From: an uncultured Lentisphaerota bacterium
GTDB lineage: Bacteria; Verrucomicrobiota; Kiritimatiellia; CAIQIC01
DNA: 42,991 nucleotides
Reading direction: 5' to 3'
Assembly: GCA_903912445.1 (NCBI GenBank)
Contig: CAIWHP010000231.1
Coordinates: 1 to 42,991 of the forward strand
A program made the position numbers and the translations under genes. The notes under the pieces were generated by a model. That model ran no database searches and was not told the DNA's origin. It saw only the letters and a program-made list of their open reading frames with translations. Positions 41,604 through 42,991 of this stretch are shown here, one piece after another (positions within the stretch are counted from its first letter, which is position 1; each line of letters starts with the position of its first letter).

Positions 41604-42691
41604 ATCAATGCCGACTTCACAGCGTCCACGATGAAATCCTGATCGGTCTCGGACAGGAAGGGATGCATGGGTAGGCTGAGCACTTCCCGGGAGGCCTGCT
41701 CGGCCACGGGGAAAGCGCCCAGCTTGTAGCCCAGCGACGCAAAGACCGGCTGCTCATGCAGGCACTTGGGGTAGTACACCGCGGTGGGAATGCCTGCCGC
41801 CTTGAGTTTTGTTCCCAGGGCATCGCGCTCGCGGACCCGGATCGTATATTGGGCGTACACATGGGTATTGCCGGGCATCACTTCCGGGACTCCGACGGTG
41901 CTGCGCAAGAGTCGCGTGTAGCGTGCGCCAATTGCCATGCGCCGCTCGACCTCCCACGCAAAGCCGGGCCACTTGCCCAGCAGGACGGCGGCCTGCAAGG
42001 TGTCGAACCGCCCGTTCATCCCCAGCAGGGTGTGCTGATGCCGCTGGAGCCCGCCGTGCGAACGGATGGCGCGCATCTTCTCGGCGAGCGCGTCGTCGGA
42101 GGTGAACAGCGCGCCACCGTCACCATAACAGCCCAGCGGCTTCGCCGGGAAGAAACTGGTGCTGGAAACGGTGGTCACGCCGCCACTGCGCCTGTTGTTC
42201 CGAGTGGCCCCGAAGCTCTGCGCGGCGTCCTCGATCACGGCGAGGCCGTGGCATGCCGCAAGCTCGTTGATGCCGTCGTAATCCGGCATCTGACCAAAGA
42301 GGCTCACCGGCAGGAGGGCCCTGGTCCGGGGTGTGATCGCCGCTTCGATCTGGTCAACGGCGATGTTGAAATCGGCGGCGGCAATGTCGGAAAACACCGG
42401 CGTTGCACCCACCAGCAGGATCGCCTCGGCTGTGCTGATCCACGTGAAGGGCACGGTGATGACTTCGTCTCCGGGGCCGATCCCCAAGGCGCGCAAGGCG
42501 ATTTCCAGGCTGTCGGTCCCGCTCGCTACGGTGATGGCGTGTTTCACCCCGACATAGGCCGCCAGCTGTGTTTCAAGTTCAGCGACTTCCGGGCCCATGA
42601 TGAAATGCCCATGCTGGAGCACGGCCTGCATGCGGGCGTCAATCGCGGACTGATAGCGGAGATACTGGGTTTTGAGATCGATGAATTCCAT
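41600..42691 (-). CDS. wbpE: WbpE-like UDP-3-keto-sugar aminotransferase (DegT family)
   Basis: This 363-residue PLP enzyme starts at the ATG at 42691 (MEFIDLKTQYLRYQSAIDAR), matching the WbpE opening. ITVASGTDSLEIALRALGIG, VITVPFTWISTAEAILLVG and LLPVSLFGQMPDYDGINELA follow. VIEDAAQSFGATRNN and SFFPAKPLGCYGDGGALFTS contain K184, which should carry PLP. RFDTLQAAVLLGKW and LSLPMHPFLSETDQD close the pattern. It aminates the 3-keto-GlcNAcA nucleotide, producing the 3-amino sugar that WbpD acetylates. A 10-bp gap separates it from the short ORF after wzm, and it overlaps the oxidoreductase by 4 bp. A longer frame upstream to 42817 lacks homology. Confidence 0.92.
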   Translation of the reverse strand: MEFIDLKTQYLRYQSAIDARMQAVLQHGHFIMGPEVAELETQLAAYVGVKHAITVASGTDSLEIALRALGIGPGDEVITVPFTWISTAEAILLVGATPVFSDIAAADFNIAVDQIEAAITPRTRALLPVSLFGQMPDYDGINELAACHGLAVIEDAAQSFGATRNNRRSGGVTTVSSTSFFPAKPLGCYGDGGALFTSDDALAEKMRAIRSHGGLQRHQHTLLGMNGRFDTLQAAVLLGKWPGFAWEVERRMAIGARYTRLLRSTVGVPEVMPGNTHVYAQYTIRVRERDALGTKLKAAGIPTAVYYPKCLHEQPVFASLGYKLGAFPVAEQASREVLSLPMHPFLSETDQDFIVDAVKSALI

Positions 42692-42701
42692 GGCGGTGAA
42701 C

Positions 42702-42854
42702 CTATATCCTGCCCGACACCTGGCCATGAGCCGGGAAGGGGAGGGTGGCGTGGCGCAGGACGTTCTGCCGGCTGATCCGGTCTTGGATGGCCGCCGCGCC
42801 GGGAGAGGGCTCTGCACTGTGCGTGCGGATTTTCAGCAGCGTGGTTGCGGTCAT
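42702..42854 (-). CDS. Short ORF of 50 codons overlapping the wzm stop
   Basis: Its ATG at 42854 overlaps the Wzm stop (ATGA), and it ends at a TAG 10 bp before the WbpE-like start. The product would be MTATTLLKIRTHSAEP, then GAAAIQDRISRQNVLRHATL, then PFPAHGQVSGRI, about 50 residues, without transmembrane or known motif. The overlap suggests translational coupling with wzm. It may be a real small protein, a decayed gene, or spacing with no product. Confidence 0.35.
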   Translation of the reverse strand: MTATTLLKIRTHSAEPSPGAAAIQDRISRQNVLRHATLPFPAHGQVSGRI

Positions 42855-42991
42855 ATCGTATCCACAAAGGTGCGTTGGACCTTGTTGAACAGGAACAGGC
42901 CGCTGACCAGGACGACCACCGTCACCAGCCAGCTCAGCCCCAGCCCGGACCAGTCGGCGCTGCCCCCGCCCGTGAAGGCGTGCCGGTTGAA
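42851..42991 (-). CDS. wzm: Polysaccharide ABC exporter permease, C-terminal fragment
   Basis: Only the last 46 codons are in the window, continuing beyond its right edge. The C-terminal piece reads FNRHAFTGGGSADWSGLGLS, then the membrane helix WLVTVVVLVSGLFLF, and ends NKVQRTFVDTI. The ending K-x-x-R-TFVDTI is typical of ABC-2 type permeases that export O-antigen or capsular polysaccharide (Wzm/TagG family). Its ATPase partner lies in the same transcript at 37442. The gene ends in an ATGA overlap with a short ORF. Confidence 0.82.
   Translation of the reverse strand, partial: FNRHAFTGGGSADWSGLGLSWLVTVVVLVSGLFLFNKVQRTFVDTI

Overview
This 43 kb window is GC-rich bacterial chromosome, and every gene I can support lies on the minus strand. 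I read it from right to left, in the direction of transcription. No marker gene settles the taxonomy. The charged Ala/Lys/Glu tail on ribosomal protein S2, a formylglycine-generating-enzyme-type domain of the kind abundant in Planctomycetes-Verrucomicrobia-Chlamydiae bacteria, and TTTCCAA/TTGGAAA palindromes between genes make me favour a Verrucomicrobiota/Kiritimatiellota-type organism. That is an inference.

Region 1 (42991 to about 3100) is one very large surface-polysaccharide locus of about 36 genes. It opens with the end of an ABC-2 export permease (Wzm). Next come four genes resembling the Pseudomonas Wbp route to UDP-ManNAc3NAcA-type sugars: aminotransferase WbpE, a Gfo/Idh oxidoreductase, acetyltransferase WbpD and 2-epimerase WbpI. 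The export ATPase Wzt, with a C-terminal glycan-binding-type domain, follows. After these come a second hexapeptide acyltransferase, a GT4, a TIGR04325-type methyltransferase, a sugar epimerase, a second DegT aminotransferase, and a mix of GT2, GT4, GT8-like, GT75-like and fucosyltransferase-like enzymes. Two radical SAM proteins, four further methyltransferases (FkbM, TylF-like and two class I) and an SGNH hydrolase are interspersed. The locus ends with three tandem paralogous multi-spanning GT-C/STT3-like membrane proteins and a strong hairpin terminator (3101-3132). Many genes overlap by 4 nt (ATGA/GTGA), so translation is probably coupled.

Region 2 (3058 to 1007) is the rpsB-tsf operon. 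It has a recognisable promoter, a structured leader of about 107 nt and an intrinsic terminator that incorporates part of the palindrome cluster. Region 3 (946 to 1) holds a HAD-family phosphatase/phosphomutase and the start of a secreted protein cut off by the window edge.

Taken together, the locus should build an O-antigen- or capsule-like glycan on a lipid carrier in the cytoplasm, decorate it with methyl and acyl groups, and export it through Wzm/Wzt. The most unusual elements are: an FGE/SUMF1-type domain fused to the C-terminus of one GT-C protein; very recent sequence homogenisation between two of the three GT-C paralogs; a plant-RGP-like GT75 enzyme; the pair of radical SAM enzymes; a sugar epimerase with Asn in place of the catalytic Tyr; and a 50-codon ORF overlapping the end of wzm. 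No tRNA, rRNA, CRISPR array, insertion sequence or integrase was seen.
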